Shown here piece by piece: positions 6,864-15,285 of a stretch of 24,554 nucleotides of DNA. The notes under the pieces were generated by a model, which saw only the letters and a program-made list of their open reading frames with translations, searched no databases and was not told the DNA's origin. The stretch lies in the NCBI GenBank assembly GCA_036269455.1, contig DATARS010000136.1:1-24554 (forward strand), written 5' to 3'. The DNA is from CF-96 sp036269455. GTDB lineage: Bacteria; Chloroflexota; Dormibacteria; Aeolococcales; Aeolococcaceae. Each line of letters opens with the position of its first letter. Within the stretch, counting starts at the first letter, position 1. A program made the translations under genes and the position numbers.

Positions 6864-6885
6864 TCTCCCCCATCACGAGGCCGCC

Positions 6886-7509
6886 ATGACCGCCCCTCCC
6901 CGCCTCCCTCGCTGGCTGCGCCGCGGCAGCTGGGTGCTGATCGCGACCGCCGGAGTGCTCGCCACCCTCGTGCTCACCCCCCTGGCGTACCAGGGATTCC
7001 AGCAGCACCGGCTGCTCGCCGACTGGGTGCGGCTGCACCCGGCGCCGGGGATCCCCTCCACCGGGGGTCCCGGCTCCGCGGTGATCCTCGCCAGCCATCC
7101 CCACCTCGGCGACGGGCAGCCGATCTTCCGGCTCGGCATCCCCGCGATCCACTTCGACGCCGTCGTCACCGAGGGGATCGACGGCGGCATCCTCAGCAGC
7201 GGCCCCGGCCACGACCACCACACCGCCTACCCTGGCGAGGGTGGGCTCATCCTGGTGGGCAACCACAACGGCTTCTCCACCAGCTGGGGCGATCTGCACC
7301 CCGGCGACGAGGTCGACGTGGACTCCGGGTACGGCGCCTACCGCTACCGGATCCAGGACCGCTCGGTGGTCCCCGGCGACGACCGGAGCTGGATCGACCG
7401 TCCCCGCGACCGCGAGACCCTGCTGCTGGTGACCTGCTGGCCGCTCTGGCAGGGCGCGCTGGCGCGCGAGCGGCTGGTGCTCGCCGCGGCGCCGGTGGCG
7501 GGCGCATGA
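6886..7509 (+). CDS. Membrane-anchored sortase (class E/F-like)
   Basis: 207 residues. A basic N-terminus is followed by one membrane helix (about residues 16-38, WVLIATAGVLATLVLTPLAY), so the enzyme is held outside the membrane by its N-terminus. The catalytic domain shows LVGNHNGF with His127, LLLVTCWP with Cys184, and RERLVLAA with Arg196, the complete sortase triad. The segment GIPAIHFDAVVTEGID is the usual early strand of the sortase barrel. It would cleave the sorting signal of the preceding surface protein (SPSTG) and join it to the envelope. The ribosome binding site is gagg, 5 bases before ATG 6886. Its stop overlaps the next gene (ATGA at 7506-7509), so the two are coupled. The exact class is uncertain. 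Confidence 0.9.
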   Translation: MTAPPRLPRWLRRGSWVLIATAGVLATLVLTPLAYQGFQQHRLLADWVRLHPAPGIPSTGGPGSAVILASHPHLGDGQPIFRLGIPAIHFDAVVTEGIDGGILSSGPGHDHHTAYPGEGGLILVGNHNGFSTSWGDLHPGDEVDVDSGYGAYRYRIQDRSVVPGDDRSWIDRPRDRETLLLVTCWPLWQGALARERLVLAAAPVAGA

Positions 7510-8936
7510 ACCGCCGCTCACGCCTGGCGATCATCGCGGCTGCCGGGCTCGGCGCCACCGCCACGGGGTTGATCAGCACCGGGGCGGCACGCCCGCCCGA
7601 GCCCGCCTGCCCGGTCACGGTGAGCGCGGTGATCCCCGCGGTGGCCCACCCCGGCGAGCAGGTGACGCTGACCGGGTCGGGTTTCACCTGCTCGGGCGGC
7701 GCCGCCTCGCCGCCGCTGGTGACGGTCGGCGGGGAGACGCGGCCGCTCGCCGGCGACGCCTCCGACGGCGCGCTGGTGATCGACCCCGGCGACGCCGCCG
7801 GCGCGGTCCAGGTGAGCGTTCGCGACGGGCGCTGCCGCGACTGCGCCGTGCCGTCGGCGAGCAACGACGACCGCCTCCTCCTCGCCGCGCCGGTGATTGC
7901 CGCGGCGCGCCACGCCGCCCCGGAGGGAGGCCGTCTCCTGATCGACGGCTCCGGCCTCGAGATGCACGGCGCGCTCGCCCGTCTCACCGCCACCGCCTGC
8001 GGCGAGCAGCTGCCGGTCGGCGACCACGGCGACACCTCGATCGCGCTCACCGCGCCCGCGGGCTTCTGCCAGGGCGCGCTGACCCTGCACCTCGACGTCC
8101 ACACCCGGACCGACGGCGCGACCACCACCGCGATCGACGTCCCCGCGGGCACGCTCGACACCGCGATGGTCGCCGGCGCCGTCACCCCCACCCATGCCGC
8201 CGCCGGCGAGCGGGTCACGGTGAGCGGCTCCGGTTTCGGCCACGCCGGCACCGCGCTGCTCGCCGGCCACCCCGTCCCGGTGACCTGGTTCGACCGCGCC
8301 GTCGAGGTCTCGCCGCTCGCCGGGTCGATCAGCGGCGAGCTCGAGCTGGTGCGCGCCGACGGACGGCGGGTCGACACCGGCCGGCTCGGCGTCGACCCCG
8401 CGCCCCGCCCCGACGCCGCCGGACGCACGGCGGCCGCCGCCCCCGCACACATCCCGCCGACACCCACCGCCTCGCCCGCGGCCCCTCCGGGGCTGGCACT
8501 GCACAGTGCGCGGAGCAGCGGCGAGCCCGGGCACGACGTGCCCTTCACCGTCAGCCTCACCACAGTCGGCGGCGGACCGCTCGCGGACGCCCCGGTGGAG
8601 CTCGCCTTCGCGCGCGCGCCCGCCGCCGACGCCAGCGTCACCCCGGTCCGCGGCGTCACCGACGCGCGCGGCCGCCTCGCCGGCGTGCTCCATCTCAGCC
8701 GTCGCCCCGGCGACCACGTGCTGCTCGCGCGCGCCGGCGCGGTGAGCGACCGGGTGACCGTCGCCGCGTGCTGTGCACCGCCGCTCACGACCGGCGTCGC
8801 CCCCCTTTCCGACAACGCCGTCAGCGAGCACGGATCGAGTGTCGCGACGATTGGTGGATTGATTGCTTGTCTAGTCCTCTTCGTCGCCGGTGTGAGCCTC
8901 AATCTGGTCACGAACCGGCCCCGATGCGAGCGATAA
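7506..8936 (+). CDS. Membrane-anchored extracellular IPT/TIG-domain protein
   Basis: 476 residues starting at an ATG that overlaps the sortase stop by four bases. Signal peptide about residues 1-28 (RLAIIAAAGLGATATGLIST). The ectodomain contains IPT/TIG-like Ig folds: HPGEQVTLTGSGFTC (about residues 48-62), EGGRLLIDGSGLEMHG (about 139-154) and AAGERVTVSGSGFGHAG (about 236-252). A Pro/Thr/Ala linker follows near residue 310-330. A bacterial Ig-like domain of the invasin/Big type comes next (GEPGHDVPFTVSLTTVGGGP to DARGRLAGVLHLS). The end is one membrane helix (about residues 445-466) and a short basic tail, with no LPXTG-like motif. It has several paired cysteines. It is probably a cell-surface stalk or adhesin, expressed with the sortase and its substrate. 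Confidence 0.85.
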   Translation: MNRRSRLAIIAAAGLGATATGLISTGAARPPEPACPVTVSAVIPAVAHPGEQVTLTGSGFTCSGGAASPPLVTVGGETRPLAGDASDGALVIDPGDAAGAVQVSVRDGRCRDCAVPSASNDDRLLLAAPVIAAARHAAPEGGRLLIDGSGLEMHGALARLTATACGEQLPVGDHGDTSIALTAPAGFCQGALTLHLDVHTRTDGATTTAIDVPAGTLDTAMVAGAVTPTHAAAGERVTVSGSGFGHAGTALLAGHPVPVTWFDRAVEVSPLAGSISGELELVRADGRRVDTGRLGVDPAPRPDAAGRTAAAAPAHIPPTPTASPAAPPGLALHSARSSGEPGHDVPFTVSLTTVGGGPLADAPVELAFARAPAADASVTPVRGVTDARGRLAGVLHLSRRPGDHVLLARAGAVSDRVTVAACCAPPLTTGVAPLSDNAVSEHGSSVATIGGLIACLVLFVAGVSLNLVTNRPRCER

Positions 8937-8963
8937 GACCGTAATAATCCGTTCATAATTCGC

Positions 8964-8992
8964 TGGACGCGACGGCAGCTTGACGCTATCCT
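8964..8992 (+). promoter_or_regulatory. Candidate promoter of the NarL-type regulator, with downstream direct repeats
   Basis: TGGACG (8964-8969), 17 bases, then TATCCT (8987-8992) is a plausible sigma70-like pair upstream of the regulator gene at 9102. In the roughly 100-base leader, ttcatccg occurs twice 12 bases apart (9039-9046 and 9051-9058) and may be an operator, possibly for autoregulation. The upstream part (8937-8960) is AT-rich. Confidence 0.4.
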
Positions 8993-9090
8993 TCGTGGCG
9001 GCTGCCCGAGGGGTCGACCGGCCGCTGTCCCCGGCTGGTTCATCCGGAGTTTCATCCGTTCCGAGGGGGGATCGCGTTCGGAGACGAGCC

Positions 9091-9105
9091 ATGGCGTTGC
9101 CTTGA
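9091..9105 (+). CDS. Candidate four-codon leader peptide overlapping the regulator start
   Basis: ATG GCG TTG CCT TGA lies 7 bases after a ggag ribosome binding site (9080-9083). Its stop overlaps the TTG start of the response regulator (TTGA, 9102-9105). The regulator itself has no ribosome binding site at a normal distance and no other start codon before its first receiver strand. Coupling through this mini-frame would explain how its TTG is used. Confidence 0.35.
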   Translation: MALP

Positions 9106-9673
9106 CATCGGTCGTTCACGGCGAGACCCGCGCGGTTCGAGTCCTCCTGGTCGAGGACCATCGCATGGTCGCCGAGGCCATCGCGTCCGCGCTCAACGAG
9201 CGCCCCGGCATCCGCGTCGTGGGCACCGCAGGATCCCAGGCCGACGCGCGGATCGCGTTGCGCAGCCTCGATCCCGAGGTGGTGCTGGTCGACTATCGCC
9301 TCCCCGACGGCACCGGAACCGCTGTCGCGCGTGAGCTGATGTCGGAGCGTCCCGATGTCAAGGTGGTGATCATCACCGCCGCCGAGGACGAGGCCATCCT
9401 CACCGAGGCGCTCGATGCCGGTTGCTGTGGCTGCGTGCGCAAGAGCGCCGGCATCGAGGAGCTCGTCAGCGCCGTGGAGGCCGCGCAGGCGGGCAAGGTG
9501 GTCATCCCCACGGTGCTCCTGGAGCGGGTGATGACCCACCTCCGCCAGCCGCCCGAGAGCCTCCTCTACGGGTTGACCCCGCGCGAGCTCGACGTGCTCC
9601 GCCTGCTCACCGGCGGCTTCACCACCCGGGCGATGGCCGGCGAGCTCGGGGTCACCTTCCACACCATCCGCAA

Positions 9674-11230
<1,557 letters not shown>

Positions 11231-11341
11231 GTCACGTCCTCAGTGCGTCCAGTTGCATGACAGCCGTTCGAGGGGAGGTCCATGAAGCCACTGCCGATCG
11301 CAGTTGACCAGACGCATTTGCATCCCCGACGACCCTCACGG

Positions 11342-11710
11342 TCAGCACGGCGCGGTCTCCAGGATGGCCTCGACGAGGTGGTGCGCATTGGCTCCCTTGA
11401 CCACGTAGCGGTCGGCCCCGGCGGTGAGCATCCGGCTCACCTGCAGCCGGTCGTCGGCCGCCGAGTAGGCGACGATCCGGGTGTGCGGCGACACCGCGCG
11501 AATCCCGAGGATGGCCTGCAGGCCGCCACCACGCGGGATGCGCACGTCGATGACGGCGACGGCGGGATGGTGCTCGCCGGCGAGGCGGATCGCCGCCTCG
11601 GCGTCGGCGGCGGCGCCCACCACGACCAGCGCGGGATGCTCGCTCAGCAGGTCGATCAGGGCGGCGCGCACCGCCGCCTCGTCGTCGGCGATCAGCACGG
11701 TCAGGGGCAC
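11342..11710 (-). CDS. Single-domain response regulator (NarL-type receiver without HTH)
   Basis: 122 residues from a GTG at 11710 that overlaps the end of the preceding receiver gene by 10 bases. It has LIADDE (acidic pair Asp9/Asp10), phospho-acceptor Asp55 in AVIDVRIPRGGG, the Ser/Thr switch region AYSAADD and Lys105 in YVVKGANAHHL. The pattern VKGANAHHLVEAIL is typical of NarL receivers, which normally continue into an HTH domain. Here the protein stops at ETAPC, directly after the receiver. No HTH is encoded in the following 111 bases. It may be a phosphate sink or a carrier between the two sensor kinases, or may act by protein-protein contact. Confidence 0.9.
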   Translation of the reverse strand: MPLTVLIADDEAAVRAALIDLLSEHPALVVVGAAADAEAAIRLAGEHHPAVAVIDVRIPRGGGLQAILGIRAVSPHTRIVAYSAADDRLQVSRMLTAGADRYVVKGANAHHLVEAILETAPC

Positions 11711-12150
11711 GTCGGCTCCGGTCCGCGGTTCACCCCGAGCCAGTAGCTGCAGAGCTGGCGGACCATCTCCGCGAAGCGCTCGAAGTCGACGGGCTTGACC
11801 ACGTAGCTGTTGGCGCCGAGCTTGTAGCCGCGCACCAGCTCGCCCTCCTGGCCCGCGGAGGTGAAGAGCACCACCGGGATGTGGCGCAGCAGGGCGTCGG
11901 TCTTGAGCTCGGCGAGCACCTCGAAGCCGTCGACCCGCGGCAGCTTGATGTCGAGCAGGATCACCCGGGGCACCACCCGCGCACCGCCCGCCGGGGCGCG
12001 CAGGCATGCCAGCGCCTCGACGCCGTCGTGCGCCACCGCGACCTCGACGGGGGTGGCCATGCTCCGCAGGCTGTGCAGCATCAGCTCCTCGTCGTCGGGG
12101 TTGTCCTCGACGAGGAGGATGTCGACGGGCGCCTCTGCGATCGGGCTCAC
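11701..12150 (-). CDS. Single-domain response regulator (Rcp1/CheY-like)
   Basis: 149 residues from a GTG at 12150 that shares four bases with the stop of the MASE1 kinase (GTGA). The receiver reads DILLVEDNPDDEELMLHSL (Glu15/Asp16), phospho-acceptor Asp67 in VILLDIKLPRVDGFEVL, the switch VVLFTSAG and Lys119 in SYVVKPVDF. The NPDDEELM start and the FEVL-ELKTD helix are typical of Rcp1-type receivers, which work with phytochrome-like or other hybrid kinases. There is no output domain. The end (YWLGVNRGPEPTCP) is a short tail. With the overlap on both sides, this is the middle gene of a kinase-receiver-receiver operon and is probably the direct partner of the MASE1 kinase. Confidence 0.92.
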   Translation of the reverse strand: MSPIAEAPVDILLVEDNPDDEELMLHSLRSMATPVEVAVAHDGVEALACLRAPAGGARVVPRVILLDIKLPRVDGFEVLAELKTDALLRHIPVVLFTSAGQEGELVRGYKLGANSYVVKPVDFERFAEMVRQLCSYWLGVNRGPEPTCP

Positions 12151-13784
12151 AGCGGCTCTCCCTGGCCGATGGTGAAGTAGAACGTCGCTCCCGCGCCGGG
12201 CTCCGCCTCCGCCCAGATCCGCCCGCCGTGGCGGTGGATGATCCGGTGGACGATGGCCAGGCCCGCGCCGGTGCCGGTGAAGTCCGGGCCGGTGTGCAGC
12301 CGCTCGAAGAGCCCGAACAGCTTGTGGGCGTAGCGCATGTCGAAGCCGATTCCGTTGTCGCGGACGTAGTACACCGGCGCGCCGGCGCCGTGCTGCGCCC
12401 CCACCCGGATGCGCGCCGGCTCGCGTCCGCGGGAGAACTTCACGGCGTTGTCGAGCAGGTTCTCGTAGACCTGGCCGAGCAACACCGGGTCGGCCCGGCA
12501 GCCGGGCATCTCCTCGACGATGATGTCGACCGCCCGCGCCGGGTCGCCGCCCGCGCCCATCTGCTCCGCGGCGGCGCGCGCCGCGGCGGCAGGGTCGACG
12601 GGCTGGCGGATCAGCTGCTGACCGCCGAGCTGGGCGTGGTCGAGCAGCGAGTCGATGAGCCGCCCCATCTGCCGGGCGTTGCGCGCGATGGTCTCGAGAT
12701 GCCGCGACCCCTCGGCGGAGAGCACCGCACCGTCGCCGGTGGCGAGCATGCGGGCGAACCCGTGGATGGCGCGCAGCGGCGCGCGGAGGTCGTGGGAGAC
12801 GGTGTAGGTGAAGGCGCCGAGCTCGCGGTTGCTCGCCTCCAGCTGGTCGGTGCGCTGCTGCACCCGCGCCTCGCTCTCCCGGCGACCGCTGATCGCCGCG
12901 GCGAGCACCAGGGCGGTGAGCCCGATCGCGCCGCTGTAGAGCTGCAGCTGGGTGAGCCGGTCGTTGAGCGTCCCGGTGGCGAAGGGACCGGTGCCGTGCA
13001 CCGTGCCCCAGATCGCCAGCGACGACACCGCCAGGGTCACCGCCGCGGCGCCGGCCTGCTCGAAGCGCACCGCCGCCCACACCACCAGGGGGAAGAGGAT
13101 GTACGCGAAGCCGCCGGAGGAGAGGAACACCAGGCCGCCGACGGTCAGCGTCACCGCGGCCAGAGCGGTTGGTTCGACGATCGGGGGGATGCTCCCCCGG
13201 TCCGGGCTCCGTCGCGCCCGGCGGAGCAGCCCGTGGAGCACGAGCAGGCCGGGGGCGAAGACGACGACGCCGAGGCCGTCGCCGAGCCACCAGGTGGTCC
13301 AGACCGTGCGCAGCATGCCGGCGGGCGCGTATCCCCCGAGCGACACCGCGGCGGTGCCGACCGAGGCGGCGACCAGCGGCGCGAGCAGCCCGCCGACGGC
13401 GCTGAGCAGCACCACGTCGGCGATGCGCGCCAGGCCGGTGCGCATCCCGGCGCGGCGCAGCAGCACCGCGGCGAGCAGGTACTCGCCGGTGTTGCCCGCG
13501 GCGATCGCCGCGGCGACGGGCGGGGACAGACCGGTGGTGAGGTTGACGAGGAAGGCGGCGGCCGCGAGCGCCGGCCACACCCTCGGCCCGAGGATGAGCA
13601 GGGCCGCCACCGCGAACCCGGACGGCGGCCACACCGGCGAGACGTTGGTGTGCTCGAACTGGAGGAGCAGGCCGAGTCGCCCCACCGAGTAGTAGAGCAG
13701 GGCGACGACCGAGAGCTCGGCCACCGCGGCCATCACCGCGGTGGTGTCGGGACGGGCTCTGCCCACCGTCGCGAGCATCTTCAC
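12147..13784 (-). CDS. MASE1-domain membrane sensor histidine kinase
   Basis: 545 residues. The N-terminal half (about 15-300) is a MASE1 membrane sensor with about eight helices and the family motif VSPVWPPSGFAVAALLILGP (49-68). A short coiled coil (ARVQQRTDQLEASNRELGAF) leads to HisKA with phospho-acceptor His331 in YTVSHDLRAPLRAI. A HATPase follows, with ENLLDNAVKFS (441-451), DNGIGFD (476-482), FGLFERLH and GTGAGLAI (504-511). It is an orthodox kinase of the phytochrome-like type that usually signals to Rcp1-like receivers, which fits the next gene. GTG 13784 and ATG 13778 are both possible starts; neither has a good ribosome binding site, but TAGCAT (complement of 13796-13801) could be the -10. 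The signal is unknown. Confidence 0.93.
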   Translation of the reverse strand: MKMLATVGRARPDTTAVMAAVAELSVVALLYYSVGRLGLLLQFEHTNVSPVWPPSGFAVAALLILGPRVWPALAAAAFLVNLTTGLSPPVAAAIAAGNTGEYLLAAVLLRRAGMRTGLARIADVVLLSAVGGLLAPLVAASVGTAAVSLGGYAPAGMLRTVWTTWWLGDGLGVVVFAPGLLVLHGLLRRARRSPDRGSIPPIVEPTALAAVTLTVGGLVFLSSGGFAYILFPLVVWAAVRFEQAGAAAVTLAVSSLAIWGTVHGTGPFATGTLNDRLTQLQLYSGAIGLTALVLAAAISGRRESEARVQQRTDQLEASNRELGAFTYTVSHDLRAPLRAIHGFARMLATGDGAVLSAEGSRHLETIARNARQMGRLIDSLLDHAQLGGQQLIRQPVDPAAAARAAAEQMGAGGDPARAVDIIVEEMPGCRADPVLLGQVYENLLDNAVKFSRGREPARIRVGAQHGAGAPVYYVRDNGIGFDMRYAHKLFGLFERLHTGPDFTGTGAGLAIVHRIIHRHGGRIWAEAEPGAGATFYFTIGQGEPL

Positions 13785-13880
13785 GAACGCTGGTGATGCT
13801 ACCCGACAGCCACGTTAAGCGCTCCCGAACGGGCGATTAAGCCTCGTGTCGGTCCCGGTTCGCGTCGCAACCGGCAGGAA

Positions 13881-13916
13881 CGGGCGGCACCGGCGGTGCG
13901 TGACCGGTGCCGCCCG
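13881..13916. terminator. Perfect 13-bp hairpin between two minus-strand genes
   Basis: cgggcggcaccgg (13881-13893) pairs with ccggtgccgcccg (13904-13916) around 10 bases. It lies 5 bases beyond the stop of the minus-strand gene at 13922 and upstream of the MASE1 operon promoter region, so it most likely ends transcription from 14251. There is no T-run. Confidence 0.65.
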
Positions 13917-13921
13917 CGTGG

Positions 13922-14251
13922 TCAGTTCCTGCCGGCGGCCGCGGTCATGCCCGCGACCTGCTGCTCCACCCTGGTGAGCATGTCGACCACCGAGCGCGGC
14001 GTGGTGATCACGTGGCACTCGGTCTGCACCAGGCGGGAGAAGGGAAGGGCGAGGGTCTCCTGCAGCTCCTCCGGAGTGGAGCACTCGCAGATGAGGCAGC
14101 AGGCGCGCTCACCCGCGAACGGGTAGCAGGCCTTGATCCGCTTGTCCTTGCCGGATGCCAGCTGCTCGAAGGTCTCCTTGACCAGCGCAACCTCCTGCGC
14201 CGGCGGGAGGTTCGAGCCCTCGATGCTACGGACGAGCACGCAGAACTGCAT
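13922..14251 (-). CDS. Small Cys-rich protein, possibly a dimeric alpha/beta barrel
   Basis: 109 residues from the ATG at 14251, chosen because ggagg lies nine bases upstream of it on the minus strand; an earlier in-frame ATG at 14263 contains that site and would remove it. The pattern MQFCVLVRSIEG, then a helix (EVALVKETFEQLASG), then a strand and helix (STPEELQETL), resembles ferredoxin-like dimeric alpha/beta barrel proteins of the muconolactone-isomerase or YCII type. This is a fold guess only. Seven cysteines (4, 42, 51, 52, 55, 57, 79), four of them within ACCLICEC, are unusual for a cytoplasmic protein of this size and could bind metal. It is isolated between a terminator and a 254-base gap that holds divergent promoters. 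Confidence 0.7.
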   Translation of the reverse strand: MQFCVLVRSIEGSNLPPAQEVALVKETFEQLASGKDKRIKACYPFAGERACCLICECSTPEELQETLALPFSRLVQTECHVITTPRSVVDMLTRVEQQVAGMTAAAGRN

Positions 14252-14407
14252 GACGCGAGCCTCCATGAGTGGCGACACCAGTTGGTGCTGGGCAGTCTAC
14301 GGGCGGTTCCCGCGCCACCGGGTAAACGTTGAACGGACGCCCGGATGTGGGTCGGATTAAGGTCTCGTACCCGGCCTCTCCACCACAGGGCTGTGTGGGA
14401 CTCCGAT

Positions 14408-14435
14408 TTGGCACGAGACGTAGTGGTTGTAAGTT
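14408..14435 (+). promoter_or_regulatory. Candidate promoter of the BldC-like gene
   Basis: TTGGCA (14408-14413), 16 bases, then TAAGTT (14430-14435) is the best -35/-10 pair in the 14252-14505 gap. It would give a 5' leader of about 65 bases before ATG 14506. The area around it is less GC-rich than the coding regions. Nothing else recognisable was seen in the gap. Confidence 0.4.
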
Positions 14436-14505
14436 GGATGCACTTGGCGTCAACGTGTGAGTCGCTGCGTTCGGTCAAAACGTAGCGAATCAGGGAGGGA
14501 GCCCA

Positions 14506-14730
14506 ATGTCGGGTGGAAATGACTTCCTCACCATCGGGGAGGCGGCGGCGATCTGCGGAATGTCACGTTCCGCGCTGCGCCGGGCGGTGGCACGAGGGCA
14601 TCTGGCCGCGTGGCACACGCCCGGAAACCACCTTCGCGTCAGCCGGCGGGACTTCGCGGAGTTCCTCCGCGGCCTGGGGGCCATCGAGCTCGCGGGTCGC
14701 GCCGAGGAGCGTCTGCCGACCCGTCGATGA
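14506..14730 (+). CDS. BldC/MerR-like small helix-turn-helix protein
   Basis: 74 residues, with ribosome binding site ggagggag 5-6 bases before ATG 14506. It is one winged-helix MerR-like DNA-binding domain (HTH_17 or excisionase type): FLTIGEAAAICGMSRSALRR (recognition helix), the wing RGHLAAWHTPGNHLRVSRRD, and the closing helix FAEFLRGLG. Proteins of this size and layout include BldC of actinobacteria and phage excisionases. No integrase, att-like repeat or phage gene is nearby, so a chromosomal BldC-like regulator is more likely. It stands alone after its own promoter. BldC-type proteins bind as head-to-tail arrays on direct repeats; candidates for that are not obvious upstream. Confidence 0.85.
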   Translation: MSGGNDFLTIGEAAAICGMSRSALRRAVARGHLAAWHTPGNHLRVSRRDFAEFLRGLGAIELAGRAEERLPTRR

Positions 14731-14773
14731 CGCTGCAGGACGGATGAGGCCGGGGGACGGTCAGCCCGGCGAT

Positions 14774-14790
14774 GGCGGCTACGAGCCGCC
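14774..14790. terminator. 7-bp hairpin at the end of the electron-transfer operon
   Basis: ggcggct (14774-14780) pairs with agccgcc (14784-14790) around acg, overlapping the TAG stop (complement of 14779-14781) of the last operon gene. It could help end the minus-strand transcript, but it is short and lies partly within coding sequence. Confidence 0.3.
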
Positions 14791-15075
14791 GCTCGCCGCG
14801 TGTCCCCCGCCGAATCCCGCCCCGAGGCCGCCCCGGGGCGGCTGGAGGCCGCCGCCGAACCCCTGGCCGGGGTCGAGCTGCTGCGACTGCTGATCCTGCG
14901 CGGCGGGAGCTGCGGTCGAGGCGGCGCCGGTGGACCGGTCCGCGGCGCGCCCGGGGATGGTCGCCGCCGCCACGGCGCCGAGGATCGCCACCAGCGCGGT
15001 CCCGGCGACGGCGATGCCGGCGCGCCAGCGCCGCAGCCGGGCCAGGGCGAGGTCGCGGTCGCCGGGACGCATCAT
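14779..15075 (-). CDS. Small single-pass membrane protein with a Gly-rich tail
   Basis: 98 residues from an ATG that overlaps the ferredoxin stop (ATGA, 15072-15075). A short basic cytoplasmic N-terminus (DRDLALARLRRWR) is followed by one membrane helix (about residues 18-40, GIAVAGTALVAILGAVAAAT). The extracellular tail is first Ala/Gln-rich, then Gly-rich (GQGFGGGLQPPRGGLGAGFG). There are no cysteines and no haem or flavin motif. As the last gene of the reductase operon it could be an assembly or anchoring subunit, or the place where an FMN-binding electron carrier is found in related operons. I do not recognise the family. Confidence 0.7.
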   Translation of the reverse strand: MMRPGDRDLALARLRRWRAGIAVAGTALVAILGAVAAATIPGRAADRSTGAASTAAPAAQDQQSQQLDPGQGFGGGLQPPRGGLGAGFGGGHAASGGS

Positions 15076-15284
15076 CGCGCCGGGCTCGCCTCGAGGCGCA
15101 GCGCCTGGAGCGGGCAGGCGGCGACGGCGCGGCGCGCGTGGGCGGCGAGGTGGCCGGGCACCGCGGCCGTCTCGACGATCGGATAGCCCCAGTCGTCGAG
15201 GCGGATCAGCTCGGGGAGCAGTTCCGCGCAGAGGCCGTGGCCGTCGCAGCGGATGGGGTCGACGCGCAGTCGGGGAGCGTCCAT
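15072..15284 (-). CDS. Small 3Fe-4S-type ferredoxin
   Basis: 70 residues with Cys13, Cys19 (CDGHGLC) and Cys57 followed by Pro (ACPLQALRLE). C-x5-C...CP is the pattern of the single-cluster 3Fe-4S ferredoxins often paired with cytochrome P450s or small oxidoreductases in actinobacteria and their relatives; a fourth ligand for a 4Fe-4S cluster is not present. The start ATG 15284 is one base from the stop of the NuoF-like gene (15286), and its own stop overlaps the next ATG. It should move electrons between the NuoF-like flavoprotein and the membrane haem protein of this operon. No P450 gene is in the window. Confidence 0.9.
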   Translation of the reverse strand: MDAPRLRVDPIRCDGHGLCAELLPELIRLDDWGYPIVETAAVPGHLAAHARRAVAACPLQALRLEASPAR

Positions 15285-15285
15285 C

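Noticed and set aside
4805..6889. 694-residue alternative frame on the plus strand over the surface-protein gene
   Set aside because: It is Arg-rich and low-complexity with no domain, and it lacks the signal peptide and sorting signal of the other frame.
12006..13796. 596-residue plus-strand frame opposite the MASE1 kinase
   Set aside because: The minus-strand product has every histidine-kinase motif and the overlapping receiver genes; this frame has none.
14506..14730. Phage or plasmid excisionase
   Set aside because: The HTH type fits, but there is no integrase, att-like repeat, phage gene or composition change nearby; a BldC-like regulator is more likely.
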